64,000 nt of DNA from contig NC_088796.1 of the NCBI RefSeq assembly GCF_011386835.1, positions 82,605,468 through 82,669,467 on the forward strand, read 5' to 3'. Origin of the DNA: Chrysemys picta bellii. Taxonomy: Eukaryota > Chordata > Testudines > Emydidae. The translations under genes and the position numbers were made by a program. Below, in pieces: positions 21,741 to 32,455 of this stretch. A model generated the notes under the pieces. The model did not search any database, had not been told where the DNA came from, and saw nothing but the letters and a program-made list of their open reading frames with translations. Numbering within the stretch: the first letter of the stretch is position 1; every line of letters begins with the position of its first letter.

Positions 21741-23120
21741 AAAGTAAATCAATATAAAATATGTAACAGTTGCTTCCGGAGCATGTCTGAGTTACTCCTA
21801 GATGTGGGGGTGCCTTATCTAAGACGTTGATTGACAAGAAACTTTAATGTTTAGACCTGCCATCCTTTCCAATTTAATGGGTCTCTAAAGAACATTGGGG
21901 TTTTGTTTTTTGTGTATAAAAAATCCTTAATTTATTTTAATTTCCAGATGCACTTTGTCCAATATTTGTAATTGAAGTGTCTGGAATGGAATGGAATGGC
22001 AAGTCTAGGAAGAACGTTTATTTGGGGTGAATTTCTGGCCTGCTTAAAGCCAGTGGCAATATTTCCACTGAAGCCAGTGGGGCTGGGATTTCATCCTTTG
22101 ATTGTAGTTACCTTGCTGTCTATAAAACTACAGTGTAGTTCCAATTTTCCATATATTTTTAAACTTGTTTCAATAGCGAAGTAAAATTAAGATTTATATA
22201 ACTGATTTACGTTATTTGATAACTGTACTTTAGAATATCTAACTGAACCTTTGGCTCAACTTGAACCCAAATTTACTATAGTTATTTATCATTCTGATGC
22301 TAAATGGTTTATAGCCAACATTTCAAACTGTATCTGAATAACTTTGTACCTTGATCCTATTTCAGAATTATTTAGTTCATTGTTTATTTCCTGAAGGGAA
22401 GTGGAAGAGGTTGGCTGAGAACAAAATAAATGTACTTTTTTGTTGTATCTGTTAGTACTGCATCAGTGGTCGAATCACACTGGGAGACCTATTTTCTCAA
22501 ATGACACATTACTCCAGTGGCCTACCCATACCTTCCATACAAGTTAAATTAATTTGAAATATAAAAAAGTGAAACTATTGTGACCATTCAAAAACTGATG
22601 ATATTTGAATTTAAGATGCCCTTTTGGCACACAATGAGAAGTGCTTCCAGAGCCTGTCTAAATTTCAGCTGGATAGGGGGATGCCGCATCTAAAACTTTC
22701 TGTAAATTGTTGGTATCAAATAATGTTCTGGGCCCAGATTCAGTCTGTTACACCTATTTAAATTTGTGCTGATTTCATATGTTCAGGAGATTCTTGTGAT
22801 TTAATTTGTTCTTTACCCTGTGAAAATATAACTGTTTGCAAATAGAAATACAAGCGCCTCTAAATTTAGTATCACATGTTGACTTAGAAACTATAGTGGA
22901 CAGCTCAAAGTAGATGTCTGCCGAGCACACAGCAAGAGGTTTTTTTTGTTTTGTTTTTAAAGAAGAGATACTTGAATGAATTGTTAAGAGTGGAATATGT
23001 GACTATAAATCACAATGGTATACCTTATCTGAGGTATAATTTTATAATCTTAGTCTAATTTTGGTTTCCTATTCAAATGATTGCCCACATGATTTCCATC
23101 CACAGATGTGAAATCAGATT
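21741..23120. other. No gene; two related 60-bp segments
   Basis: The stretches 21,772-21,832 and 22,644-22,704 are similar (GCTTCC.GAGC.TGTCT and a GATAGGGGGATGCC / GATGTGGGGGTGCC block). They may be pieces of one repeat that I cannot name. Otherwise nothing recognised. Confidence 0.4.
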
Positions 23121-23429
23121 CTTTTAGCCAGCAGTGTCTGTTTGGGGTAAGTCTGTACGTAGATGACCTTATGCCCTCCCACTCGAGGGCATATAGGGTG
23201 GAGGGGACCTAACCGTCCTCCTGACTTCCTGTGGCAGTGAAACAGAACCTGGCAGTGTCTGCCTGCTTTTCTGTGACTCTGGTGCAGTTAGTGTAGTTGT
23301 TAGGTAGGTAGTAAAATTTAGGTTGCTGGTTGGCTTTTAAAAAAAAAAAAAATTTTTTTAAAGATTTTTTTTTTACTAACTTTCAATTGTCAGTAGACTT
23401 TGTGTTTCCCTCCATCCCTCACTATGCCA

Positions 23430-23610
23430 CTCAGTGATGGGCCCCCAAGTGCCTTTTTGGTTTAGGTGAAAGGCATATCCCTGACCGTTGCGCCATCTGT
23501 CACTCTTTTTGTAAGTGGACTCAGAAGGCTAGGAATAATGGGTTAAAGTTATTTCCTCTGGTGTGCTTCGTGAAAACCTCCTTGGATATGAAGAAGAAAC
23601 ATAGATAAGG
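23430..23610 (+). pseudogene. DIRS ORF1 zinc-knuckle-like remnant (copy B)
   Basis: One frame reads KCLFGLGERHIPDRCAICHS followed by FCKWTQKARNNG. Copy C has CLFCFGESHISSKCSVCKFF at the same place. The shared pattern C-x2-C-x-G-E-x-H-I-x4-C-x2-C looks like a small zinc-binding motif; the second Cys is Gly in copy B. ORF1 of DIRS elements is thought to be Gag-like. Confidence 0.6.
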
Positions 23611-24329
23611 CTCTCTTAGTCCTCCCTCTATTCTCTCTAGGCTAGTGCCCCAGTGAGCTGTGATTCCAGGGCTTAAGAGGTCTAAGGAGACCTCAGTGAT
23701 TGACTTCAATCTATTTGTCAATCCCTTCAAGAAAAGGTAGGAAGGAGTATCACGCCAGAGATGAGCCAAGATGTAGGTCTTTTGCTCTGGGACCCTTGCA
23801 ACCAAGGCAGAAGAGTTGACATGTTAGACTTGTTTCAAGCTCTGCAGCCTAAGGACAGCTAATGGCCTCAGTTGGATTTTTCTGGTGCCTCCATATTGCT
23901 ATGAAAACAGTGCATGCCGTACCAGCTAAATCTGCTAACTCCCTTTCCTTGAGAACTGACTTCTCAGTAGTAGCTCAGTTGAGTCTCCCATATCCTCTTC
24001 ATGGGATCCAGCGCGAAGATCATAATCTTGAAACTCTTCACCACATTGGACCTTAAAGTCAACAGAGAGAAATCCACACTTATTCTTATTGTTAGCATAG
24101 AGTTCTTAGGGACCATCTTAAATTTCAGGTCAGTGAGTGTTTATGTTCCACAAGAAAGATTCTAAACTATAGTGGACCTCATGAGCTAACTTCAAGATCA
24201 CCCAAAGACATCACTAAGAGCCTGCCTCAGAATTCTGGGACATATGGCCTCATGTGATACAGTTTGCCAGACTTCACCAGTGTTCCATGTGGTTAACCAG
24301 CAGACTGCATGGGCCTGTTGATCACTGGT

Positions 24330-25245
24330 CCACAGGAAGTCTTTTCCTCATTAAACTGGCAGAAAGACCCACTTTGGGTGTGTGAGGGAGTACCTTCTCT
24401 GCACCTCTACCAGCTGAGTTGATCTAGGTCCCAGTGTCGCAGACCATCTTTCGCAAATAGGTCTATTGACAGGTATTCCTGTTTGCTACAGACTAGAAAA
24501 AGAAAAGCCAAGTGTTCTTTTCCAGAGGGGGCTCCACTCTGGGTTTCCTGTTGCATGTCTTTTGCATCCCCTAGACACCAGGAATAAGGTATGCCTTCCA
24601 TTGATCCCCCTGATACTGAAGGTTTTGAGGAAACTGAGGCAAGATGCTGGATTGATAGCCCCGGCATGGGCCAGTCAGTTCTGGAACTCTGATTTGGTGA
24701 ACCTCTTAATGTAGTCCTCAAACATTTTGCCTGTTTTGACATAGTCTCGAACAGTCAGATCCTACACCTGGACCCAGGCTCGTAACATCTGACAGCCTGT
24801 ATGCTGAAATCCATCAGAAGATGATGTTCTGCTGAAGATCAGCACATTTTGCTCCAAAGCAGGATAACCTCAACCATATTCACTTATTATGCTAAATGTA
24901 CAAGATTTTTCTATTTAAGTATCTTGGTACCAGCTGTCTCCCTTTGTAACACAAATTTCAATAATATTGGATTACTGAGTAGTCCTAAAACAATCTAGAT
25001 CTTCTATCAGTTCCAGAAGGGTCTATCTTGCAGCAATATCTGCATACCACCCTCCTTTTCAGGACCACACCGTGTTTTTGGATCCTACCATGAAGATTCC
25101 TTCAGGACCTTATTCATGTTTTTCCCCCAGTTCAGGATCACCCTCCTTCTTGGGACCTCAATGTAGTATTAGCAGGGTTGATGAGTGCCCCACTTTGAGT
25201 CCTTAACAACCTGCCCCCTATACCACTTGTCAATGAAGACTTTTT
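24330..25245 (+). pseudogene. DIRS RNase H end and tyrosine recombinase N-terminal remnant (copy B)
   Basis: Recognisable pieces are HSGFPVACLLHPLDTRNKVC, LPLIPLILKVLRKLRQDAGL and IAPAWASQFWNSDLV (24,530-24,700), then in other frames HPPFQDHTVFLDPTMKIPSG and PSWDLNVVLAGLMSAPL (25,050-25,200). They match copy A's HIAPAWPCQFWFLDLL region and the next domain. Frameshifts are frequent. Confidence 0.62.
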
Positions 25246-25934
25246 ATTAACCATTTTATCAGCTTGAAGGGTAGGGGACATTCAGGCCCTTATGGAAGGT
25301 TATACTCCCTTTTATACAGTGTTTTAGAAGACCTGGCTCATTCTCAGGCCTCACCCCACATTCCTGCCCAGAGTTCTTTTGGAATTTCATATCAACCTGT
25401 TTATTCATTTCAAAGTCTTTTCCTCCAAGTCACATCAATCTTTGGGGAAGCAAACAGACAATTGTTTGATAGTAACCAAGAGTGGAATCCATCTGAACAA
25501 TCACCCTAGAGTAACTGGTTCTTTTGAGATGTGCTGCCCCAGGGATTCTGTGGCCTGATCTCTTTTCCCATTACCAAGGAGTCTTGCTCCTCTGGCATTC
25601 TGTATTGGTAAAAGACCTGAAGGATTGTTGTGCCTGCTCTACTCTTTATCTCCCCACCACCAGTCCAAGGCATATATGGTGAGGATCTCTAGGGTGAAGC
25701 TGCAGCCTCAACGGACTCTGGCCAAAAGAATCTGATCTCAGATGCATGGGGAGTATGTACACCAAAAGTAGAAACAATGTGGATACTTCTTGAACAACTG
25801 CAATTCCTGTACGATAAGTAAGATTGTTTTTTCTTTTGTCTTAAAAATGTAGCTGAGATGAAAAGGGTACAGAGAGAAGTGATTAGTGTCTGGTAGTATA
25901 GTGGGACAGGAAATTACAGGAACTATGATTAAGT

Positions 25935-26480
25935 TGTTCCTCCGCAAAAGAATAAATGGACACAAATCGGACATCAGGAATGGTAACATACAAAAGCCAG
26001 TAAGTGAACACTTCAATCTCCCTGGTCATTCTATTACAGATTTAAAAGTCACTATCATTGAACAAAAAAACTTCAGAAACAGACTTCAAAGAGAAACAGC
26101 AGAACTAAAATTCATTCGCAAATTTAACACCGTTAATCTGGGCTTGAATAGGGACTGGAAGTGGCTGGCTCATTACAGAATCAGCTTTTCCTCTCCTGGA
26201 ATTGACACCTCCTCATCTATTATTGGGAGTGGACTACATCCACCCTGATTGAATTGGCCCTGTCAACACTAGTTCTCCACTTGTGAAGTAACTCCCTTCT
26301 CTCCATGTGTCAGTATATAATGCCTGCATCTGTAACTTTCACTCTATGCATCTGAAGAAGTGAGGTTTTTACCCACGAAAGCTTATGCCCAAATAAATCT
26401 GTTAGTCTTTAAGGTGCCACCAGACTCCTTGTTGTTTTTGTAGATACAGACTAACACGACTACCCCCTGATACTTAAATG
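25935..26480 (+). mobile_element. Penelope-like element, 3' part with GIY-YIG endonuclease remnant
   Basis: The frame ending at 26248 encodes LRKRINGHKSDIRNGNIQKP, SEHFNLPGHSITDLKVTI and ETAELKFIRKFNTVNLGLNR. The same sequence follows YIGHTGQS in the fragment at 35,480-36,480, showing that it is the C-terminal half of a GIY-YIG endonuclease, the hallmark of Penelope-like elements. The 3' UTR ends with ACGAAAGCTTATGCCCAAAT, AGGTGCCACCAGACTCC and GATACAGACTAACACGACTA. The 5' part, including reverse transcriptase, is missing. It sits just after DIRS copy B. Confidence 0.85.
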
Positions 26481-26499
26481 GAGCAGTTCAGAAGCCCCC

Positions 26500-26870
26500 C
26501 TGGATGCAAGAGAGACCTAGATGCACTGTGCTGAGGGTTGTTAGACCTGAGGGCCTGGAGAGTTTTCTGTGCTGGGTTCAGATGCTGAATAAACCATTCT
26601 GCTTTACACTGGCTGAGAGTCACTCCAATCTAGAGATCAGGGTTTTATTATTCCCTCTGGGCGTGAAGGTGCTGGTGGTCCAGAGCGAGTGGACTTCCTG
26701 AGGGGGGCCATGGCGAGAGACAGGCATGCTGAAGTCTCAGGGACATGCAGTTCCAGGAGGCAGAGGGGTCTACAGCTTAACTCCTGAGAATGGACTTCTG
26801 AGAAGGGCTGTCGCACTGAAGGGAGTTCCTCCCAGACATTGTACAGAGCCGAGAGATAACACATGACAAA
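26500..26870 (+). mobile_element. Candidate LTR/leader remnant of an endogenous retrovirus-like element
   Basis: GTTCAGATGCTGAATAAACC .. TTTACACTGGCTGAGAGTCA looks like the R-U5 part of a long terminal repeat, with a poly(A) signal, followed by leader-like sequence. No coding remnant was recognised. Low certainty. Confidence 0.35.
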
Positions 26871-27655
26871 TAGGTCTTGGCTAAGGTTGACTAAATGTTT
26901 GTAAAGGCCGTTGTGGTTTTTGTTTTTGTTTTGTTTACCAGATCATATATAAAACAAGAAGAAATGCAGTGTGTGGTCATGGTGGAAGAGGAACTGGATT
27001 AAATTAGAGCAATAAATTTAGAACCAATAATAGGAAATGCTACTTTACATGACATATAGTTAACTAGTGAAATGCACTGGCTCAAGAGGTTGTCAAGGCA
27101 AATATTGTGGCTGGATTTAAAAAAGGACCATTGAGGTCCTCTATCTGACCATTGAGTAGTGCTGGTGGCCAAACTTCAAAGAAAGCAGCTGGGGTATGTT
27201 TCCCACTTCCTCAGCTAGAGTATCATGTGAGACTGGCCAATAGTTTGCTGTGATGTTCTGCTTGCCCTTGAAAAGATTTACCTCACAGAAACACTGCATT
27301 TTTTCTTTCTAATTTTCATGCACGGTTTTACGTAGTTGGGATTTAAAAGCTAACATTTAATAAAATCCTGAATTGAGGGCTTATTTCAGATTCCCAAACT
27401 AGTTTTTTGAGTAAAATTAAATTCTTAAAAGTGCCCACTGTCTGCCTTTCAAGAGGAGGTGTTTGTAGCTCATAAGCCACTTTTAAATCTCATTTTCTGT
27501 TGTAAAAGCTAAATATGAATCTGCTTAACAACGAGATTTTTGTTTTTGTGTTTTAAATTTGGAATTGGTATTAGTGTTGAGAATTAGTGGCGTGAGAGTC
27601 AAGTGAGTTTTGTGGTAAGCCATGGCAGAATGTCTCCAGTGCAGTAAGGTAGTGG
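26871..27655. other. No gene recognised
   Basis: A+T-rich sequence with an alternating GTTTTTGTTTTTGTTTTG run near 26,915. No gene or clear repeat. Confidence 0.45.
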
Positions 27656-28689
27656 AAAAGCAGGCTCGGGAATATGTACACCAAGAGTAGAATCCATGTG
27701 AACACTTTTTGAACAACCACAGTTACTGTAGGGTAAGTCTCTCACCCTGCAACCCCCTTGTTACGGGGACATGGGAGTCTGTAGACAGAGTGTAGTTGGC
27801 TGGCCCTCCTGCCCTGGGGGAGGAGCTATACAGTTGCATGCTAGCTAGTGGGGATGAAGGAGGAACTAAAGAGGCAAGCCTGAGGTAGCAGTGAGTGGGA
27901 GAACAGGAGCTGGAGTGTCAGGTTAACCCTTCAAATGTAGATTTTTGCAATAGAAAGTAACCTTCAAAATGGGCTGTTGGGCACTACTACTGAGAGGGTG
28001 ACCAAAAGGGGACTAAGGAAGAAGATGCCTAAAGACCATGTTCTCCCCCACCAATTTTTTAAAATTTATAAATAATTGAATTCAAAAGAGAGAAGATAAA
28101 TACCTTCTCCTTTATTTTTATCCTTCAACAAATCCTTCCTTTCATAGTGAAAGAATGTTACACAAATTTTTTCTTTGTTCCCTCCCCCCCACATTTTATT
28201 TAAGTCATGGTTTGATTTTTTTATGATTGTTCATCAGTGACTCAAGAATGAACAGCCTGTTGTGACTTATTGTTTAAAATGTAGATTCTCTCTGAAAGGT
28301 GGAATGTAAAAATGGTACCTTCTTTGAGTTTTTGTCCATGTATATATTCCACTTGTTGTGCACAGATTCCCCATGCACTCAAAATCAGAATTGTGTGGTT
28401 GGCATTGTCCATTGAAGCTGTACATGTGCCTTCAGTGTCCGTGAGCTGTTGCACAGAGGACAAAAAGGGAGGTAGAAGCCCTACTGCCACTCAGTTCTTT
28501 CTCATCTCCTGAGCCTGGAAGACAAAGCTTCCATTGTTCATATCTAGTCACATCACTTCTTTCCCAAGCTTTAAGCTTAATACTATATATTAGAGAGTTG
28601 CTAGTTGCCTGTTTTTAATAGTGTAGGATGTTTTTACCTTCCTCCATTATTATTTTTTCTCTTCCCTGCATTAGGATCTTTTCTTGTAC

Positions 28690-30300
28690 CAGAGATTAGG
28701 ATGTCTCATCCTAAATTACCTGGTTTTAAATACTGACCCTCTTGTGAAATGACAATTCCTATCAATGTTGGGCACCCTAGATGCCTTTTTTGTTTTGGGG
28801 AATCCCATATCTCCAGTAAATGCTCAGTGTGCAAGTTCTTTTAAAAAATGGACCATAGAAGTTAGGGAGGTGCACCTTAAAATGCGTTTATTAGGCTGTT
28901 CCATGTGGCTGCCCTCTGATCTGGGCATGGTAGACCTCCCTGGGGAAGTTTTGCCTGACTCCAGAAGTGCCCGTGTGAGATCTGGTTCCGTTAGCTCCTG
29001 GATTTCATCTGGAAATGGGCAACAAGGGATGGATCACTTGATGATAACCTGTTCTGTTCATTCCCACTGGGGCACCTGGCATTGGCCACTGTCGGTTGAC
29101 AGGATACTGGGCTAGATGGACCTTTGGTCTGACCCAATGTGGCCATTCTTATGTTCGTATGTTCTATCAGCCCCAGTGCACTGTACGCCTTCACCTACAT
29201 TCGTGGGACTGGGCTCAGTAATGGGGAAATGTATGGCACTAGATGTTATGAGCTGGAATCTACTGTTGTTAGGGCTGACATCCAGTCCACAGTACAGATG
29301 GCCAATTCAGTTTTGCCAGTACTGAGTCCCTGCCCAGGACTGGCTATCTCTAGACGCATCTTACAACCTGGTTGTCCAGCATCAGCAACCCCTTCCTTAG
29401 AGATAGAATGCTCATATCTCATCATCTGAATCTCAACACATTGCGGAGACCCTTTACTTATTCCCCAAGGACTCCTATTATGAATTCTGTGACTCTCAGA
29501 GGGTGTCAAGAAATTCACATTGATTTAGTTCTCATAGGAATTATGAGGATAAGGACATACCCTCCCTTTCTCTGTGCCCCCTGGGTCCTTATAATCTGCC
29601 AACGTTTGTCATATTGGAATCCTGGGATCCATAGGGAGCAAGGCATCATTCCCCTGATGAACCCCCAGGCTGCATACCTCTTCCCCTATTCCAAATCAAA
29701 AATCTACAGTGCCTTACCTGGCAACACATGATTCTCAGTCAATGGAGAAAATTTGGGGGGATGAACACCCTCAGACTGAAGATTTACAGATACCTGTAAC
29801 TATATTGGCCTCGTACCTAGATGAGGCAGCAATCCCAGCTGCATTGTCTCACCCGAGTGACTACAAGAGCTCCAAGAGCTGCTCACATGCATAGCAGGAA
29901 ACTCCATACAAACTCCAGGCTTGGATTCCTGGGCATGTGGCATTCCCCATTAATGAGGCTCTATTGGATTCTGCCATGCACATTTGGCAAAGTTCTGTGA
30001 TGGTCACCCCATCTCTGAGAGCAAATAAAAGATGCCAGGTGCCATCTACTGTACCAGAATATTTTTATATATATCCAGTATCTGACATGAAAAAAACACA
30101 GCATTAACCAAGAACAATTCCAGGTGAAAGGGAACCAAAATGTCTTGACTTACTCGGTTGTAATGTTACTCCTCTGCCAGCTCACAATTCAGAATTTCAA
30201 ACTGAAGCATTGTTGGCCTGTTATGATTTCTTGAATTGCATTAAATGTTTTGATCTTATTTTTCTCAGGAAAGCAGAGTGGATTTAAATCTTTAGTTATA
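28690..30300 (+). pseudogene. DIRS ORF1 (Gag-like) remnant (copy C)
   Basis: Pieces are HPRCLFCFGESHISSKCSVC (28,770-28,830), then after the CR1 tail an SIS..PFLRDRM piece (29,375), and AFPINEALLDSAMHIWQSSV with TPSLRANKRCQVPSTVPEYF (29,940-30,070). The first is the zinc-knuckle-like motif shared with copy B. The later pieces resemble the part of DIRS ORF1 that I recall having VALPINEALL. Broken by many stops. Confidence 0.55.
29010..29165 (+). mobile_element. CR1 LINE 3' tail
   Basis: GGGCACCTGGCATTGGCCAC, CAGGATACTGGGCTAGATGG, TTTGGTCTGACCCAATGTGG and TTCTTATGTTCGTATGTTC form the reverse complement of the tails at 9208 and 11812, ending in CR1-type short repeats. Insertion inside DIRS copy C. 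Confidence 0.88.
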
Positions 30301-30419
30301 TAAGGGACCATTGATCACTAGACTGCCTTTACAGGCAGCTCTAGACACGGAGTATATAATTTCGCGGTCTATGACAACTCCATAGTTGAGACGGGCATCC
30401 TGGCTCCAAAGGTCTGGCT

Positions 30420-30865
30420 TTTCAAGAGAAGTGCTGTCAATGCCTCATTCTAATCAAGGAGATGCTAAATTGCATACCCTAGGTGGTTGTAAGGCTTTGA
30501 CTTTTTATTTTACTGCAAAGTACCAAACCCTTCAGAGCTTCCCCAAAATCATTTGCAGTATTTTACTGAAAGAATGAAGGGTCAACTGGTTTCATCCCAG
30601 TGATTAGCTAAATGGGTTATTGGATGTATTAAACTTTTTTGTGAGTTAGGTAGTTCAGTACCCCAACTATTATTAGAGCCAACTCTATCAGGTACAGACC
30701 ACCTCTGTTGCTTCCTTGTAAAGCATTCCCATTTTGGTCATCTGTAAGGAAACTGTTTGGGATTCAATGCATACTTTTACTAAGCACTTTTCCATAGTGG
30801 AAACATCTGTCTGATGCTTCTTTTGGCAGAGCAGTGCTGCAATCTTTAAGTAGACCCTGAGTACC
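30420..30865 (+). pseudogene. DIRS tyrosine recombinase remnant (copy C)
   Basis: Pieces read KLHTLGGCKALTFYFTAKYQ, FRASPKSFAVF (overlapping frame), then SIPILVICKETVWDSMHTFT and KHF, and WQSSAAIFK. They correspond to copy A's SKIPLIEICRTAAWSSVNMF and QVGRAVLQSLF. The nucleophile region is HTFTKHF, with Phe in place of Tyr, so the active site is lost as well as the frame. Confidence 0.55.
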
Positions 30866-30963
30866 CACCTCCTTATATTAGGTCACTGGTTGGGAATCAC
30901 CAAAAGGGAAATAGATAAATGGCAAACACTTTAAAAAAAGAAAGGTTATTTACCTTTATAATA

Positions 30964-31151
30964 CACCTCTACCACGATATAATGTGACCCGATATAACAC
31001 AAATTCTGATATAATGCGGTAAAACAGTACTCCAGGGGGGCGGGGCTGCGCATTCCGGTGGATCAAAGCAAGTTCGATATAACGCGGTTTCACCTTTAAC
31101 GCGGTAAGATTTTTTGGCTCCCGAGGACAGCATTATATCGAGGGAGAGGTG
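30964..31151. mobile_element. MITE with TA target duplication (Tc1/mariner-type style)
   Basis: The element is bounded by TA (30962-30963 and 31152-31153). Its ends are inverted repeats: CACCTCTACCACGATATAAT at the left and, as complement of the right end, CACCTCTCCCTCGATATAAT. Motifs GATATAACGCGGT recur inside. About 188 bp, no coding capacity. Confidence 0.75.
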
Positions 31152-31153
31152 TA

Positions 31154-32060
31154 ATTGGGGTTTGTCACAGGCCTCAGTTGAGTGCCCCCTATTTGCCACT
31201 TACTATATTGCTGTGTGTGTGTGGGGGGAAACCTGATCCCTGGGGGTTTAAAACCTTCACGCGTGACTGGAATCCAGTCACTGCCCAAGTCTTTGGAGTC
31301 CCTAGGTGCACCCTTGGGGTGCAGGCCCTCTGCCTAACACACCTTCTAGCAGAGTTGGAACTCACTGTGCAGCTGCTTAGTCCCTATGGTTAGTGCTAAC
31401 CGTTTAAGTGCCGTAGCTTCAACATAACATCTTCAGCAATTCCACTCAAAGGTGTGAGCCTCTCAGGAGGCACATAGTAAGTATAAAGCATATAACCCTC
31501 AATACTTTGCACAGATTCTGACACCATTTCTCTTTTACAGATAAAGCCCATGAAAGTACAGATCATTTAGAAAGCAATAACCTAACTGCAGTGCCCTTCA
31601 CTAGCTCACTCTTACCCTTGGGAGTCCTTAAGGGACCATCTGTTCAGGAAGGTAGGCAGGATCTCCTGCCTCACCAGGCTTCTACATGCTGGGTTGCTTC
31701 TCCCTCATCTTGAGCTGGAGAAAAATGGCCCCTTGAGTAGAGCAGCCCCTGCCTGCTTATACCTGGTGCCTTCTTTGTCAGGTGATGTCCTGCTCAGCCT
31801 CCTCAGGTGATCAGAGACCCCTACCAAGTGACTTTATTACCAAGGCAATCCCCTCACCCCACTTCAGACTTGAAAACCCTGCTTGCCTTGGGCAGCAGCC
31901 ATCTCTTTGTAATTTACAAGCACAATTGTCAGCGTTTAATTACTTTGTTGTTAGGCCTTGATCACTACCCCTGTTGGACTCAGTTGAAAATGGAGGCAGA
32001 GACGCCACAGAAAAGACAAACAAGCTTCACATTCAAAATGGAGTTTGCATCTTGGTAAAG
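31154..32060. other. Unassigned, possibly an old LTR
   Basis: The stretch is less A+T-rich than its surroundings and its right edge, on -, reads GATGCAAACTCCATTTTGAA, a phrase I associate with retrovirus-like LTRs. No target duplication or coding remnant found. The 83-codon frame at 31807-32058 is unsupported. Confidence 0.25.
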
Positions 32061-32114
32061 GTACATACAGATAGTTCATAATTTCACACAGAATTAATAA
32101 ATTATACATATAGA

Positions 32115-32455
32115 TTCCCATATCATCATAGGGTTCTTTGAAATGTGTTGTGCATGTACATAAATTCCACAAACCACCCTTTTTTCTTGTTACTATGGAG
32201 TCCTATTACACTAGCATTCTGTGGTGGCAAAGGAACTGACTGAGTGGCAGTTGGGTCTGCACTGCTCTTTATGCCCTTGGTACAGGAGTACAAGGACAGT
32301 CAAGGCATGTGCGTCACGTGACGCTACTGGCCCAAAGACTCTGACTCAAGGACACGAGGTGCACATGTGCATCAAAAGTGCGCTCTCTCGCTCTCTCTGG
32401 ACAATGCATCTCAAAGAACTCCAGTTACTGTAAAGGTAAGTAACGTTTTTTTACT
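32115..32455. mobile_element. Isolated DIRS-like terminal region with inverted ends
   Basis: It starts GGGTTCTTTGAAATGTGTTG and ends GCATCTCAAAGAACTCCAGT with TACTGTAAAGGTAAGTAACG; the two edges are inverted versions of each other around TTCTTTGA. Related sequences close DIRS copies A and B and open copy C. No coding sequence lies inside, so it may be a solo or deleted copy. Confidence 0.55.

Larger units (their letters stand above)
23121..25830 (+). mobile_element. DIRS-like retrotransposon, copy B (decayed)
   Basis: In order: a leader (23,121-23,400), a zinc-knuckle-like ORF1 remnant, an RNase H end and tyrosine-recombinase N-terminal remnants (24,330-25,245), and a terminal region (about 25,510-25,830) with GTTCTTTTGAGATGTGCTGC and CTTGAACAACTGCAATTCC. 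Same strand and domain order as copies A and C. The reverse-transcriptase region is deleted or unrecognisable. Confidence 0.7.
27656..30900 (+). mobile_element. DIRS-like retrotransposon, copy C (decayed, internally deleted)
   Basis: It starts with a terminal sequence (GAACAACCACAGTTACTGTA near 27,709), then a leader (28,290-28,690), ORF1 remnants (28,690-30,300) and a tyrosine recombinase remnant (30,420-30,865). Between ORF1 and the recombinase only about 100-300 bases remain where reverse transcriptase and RNase H should be, so an internal deletion is likely. A 155-bp CR1 tail lies inside (29,010-29,165). Confidence 0.65.

Noticed and set aside
29139..29731. Frames of 96, 90 and 119 codons
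   Set aside because: Within decayed DIRS copy C; frames disagree with the conserved ORF1 pieces except in short stretches.
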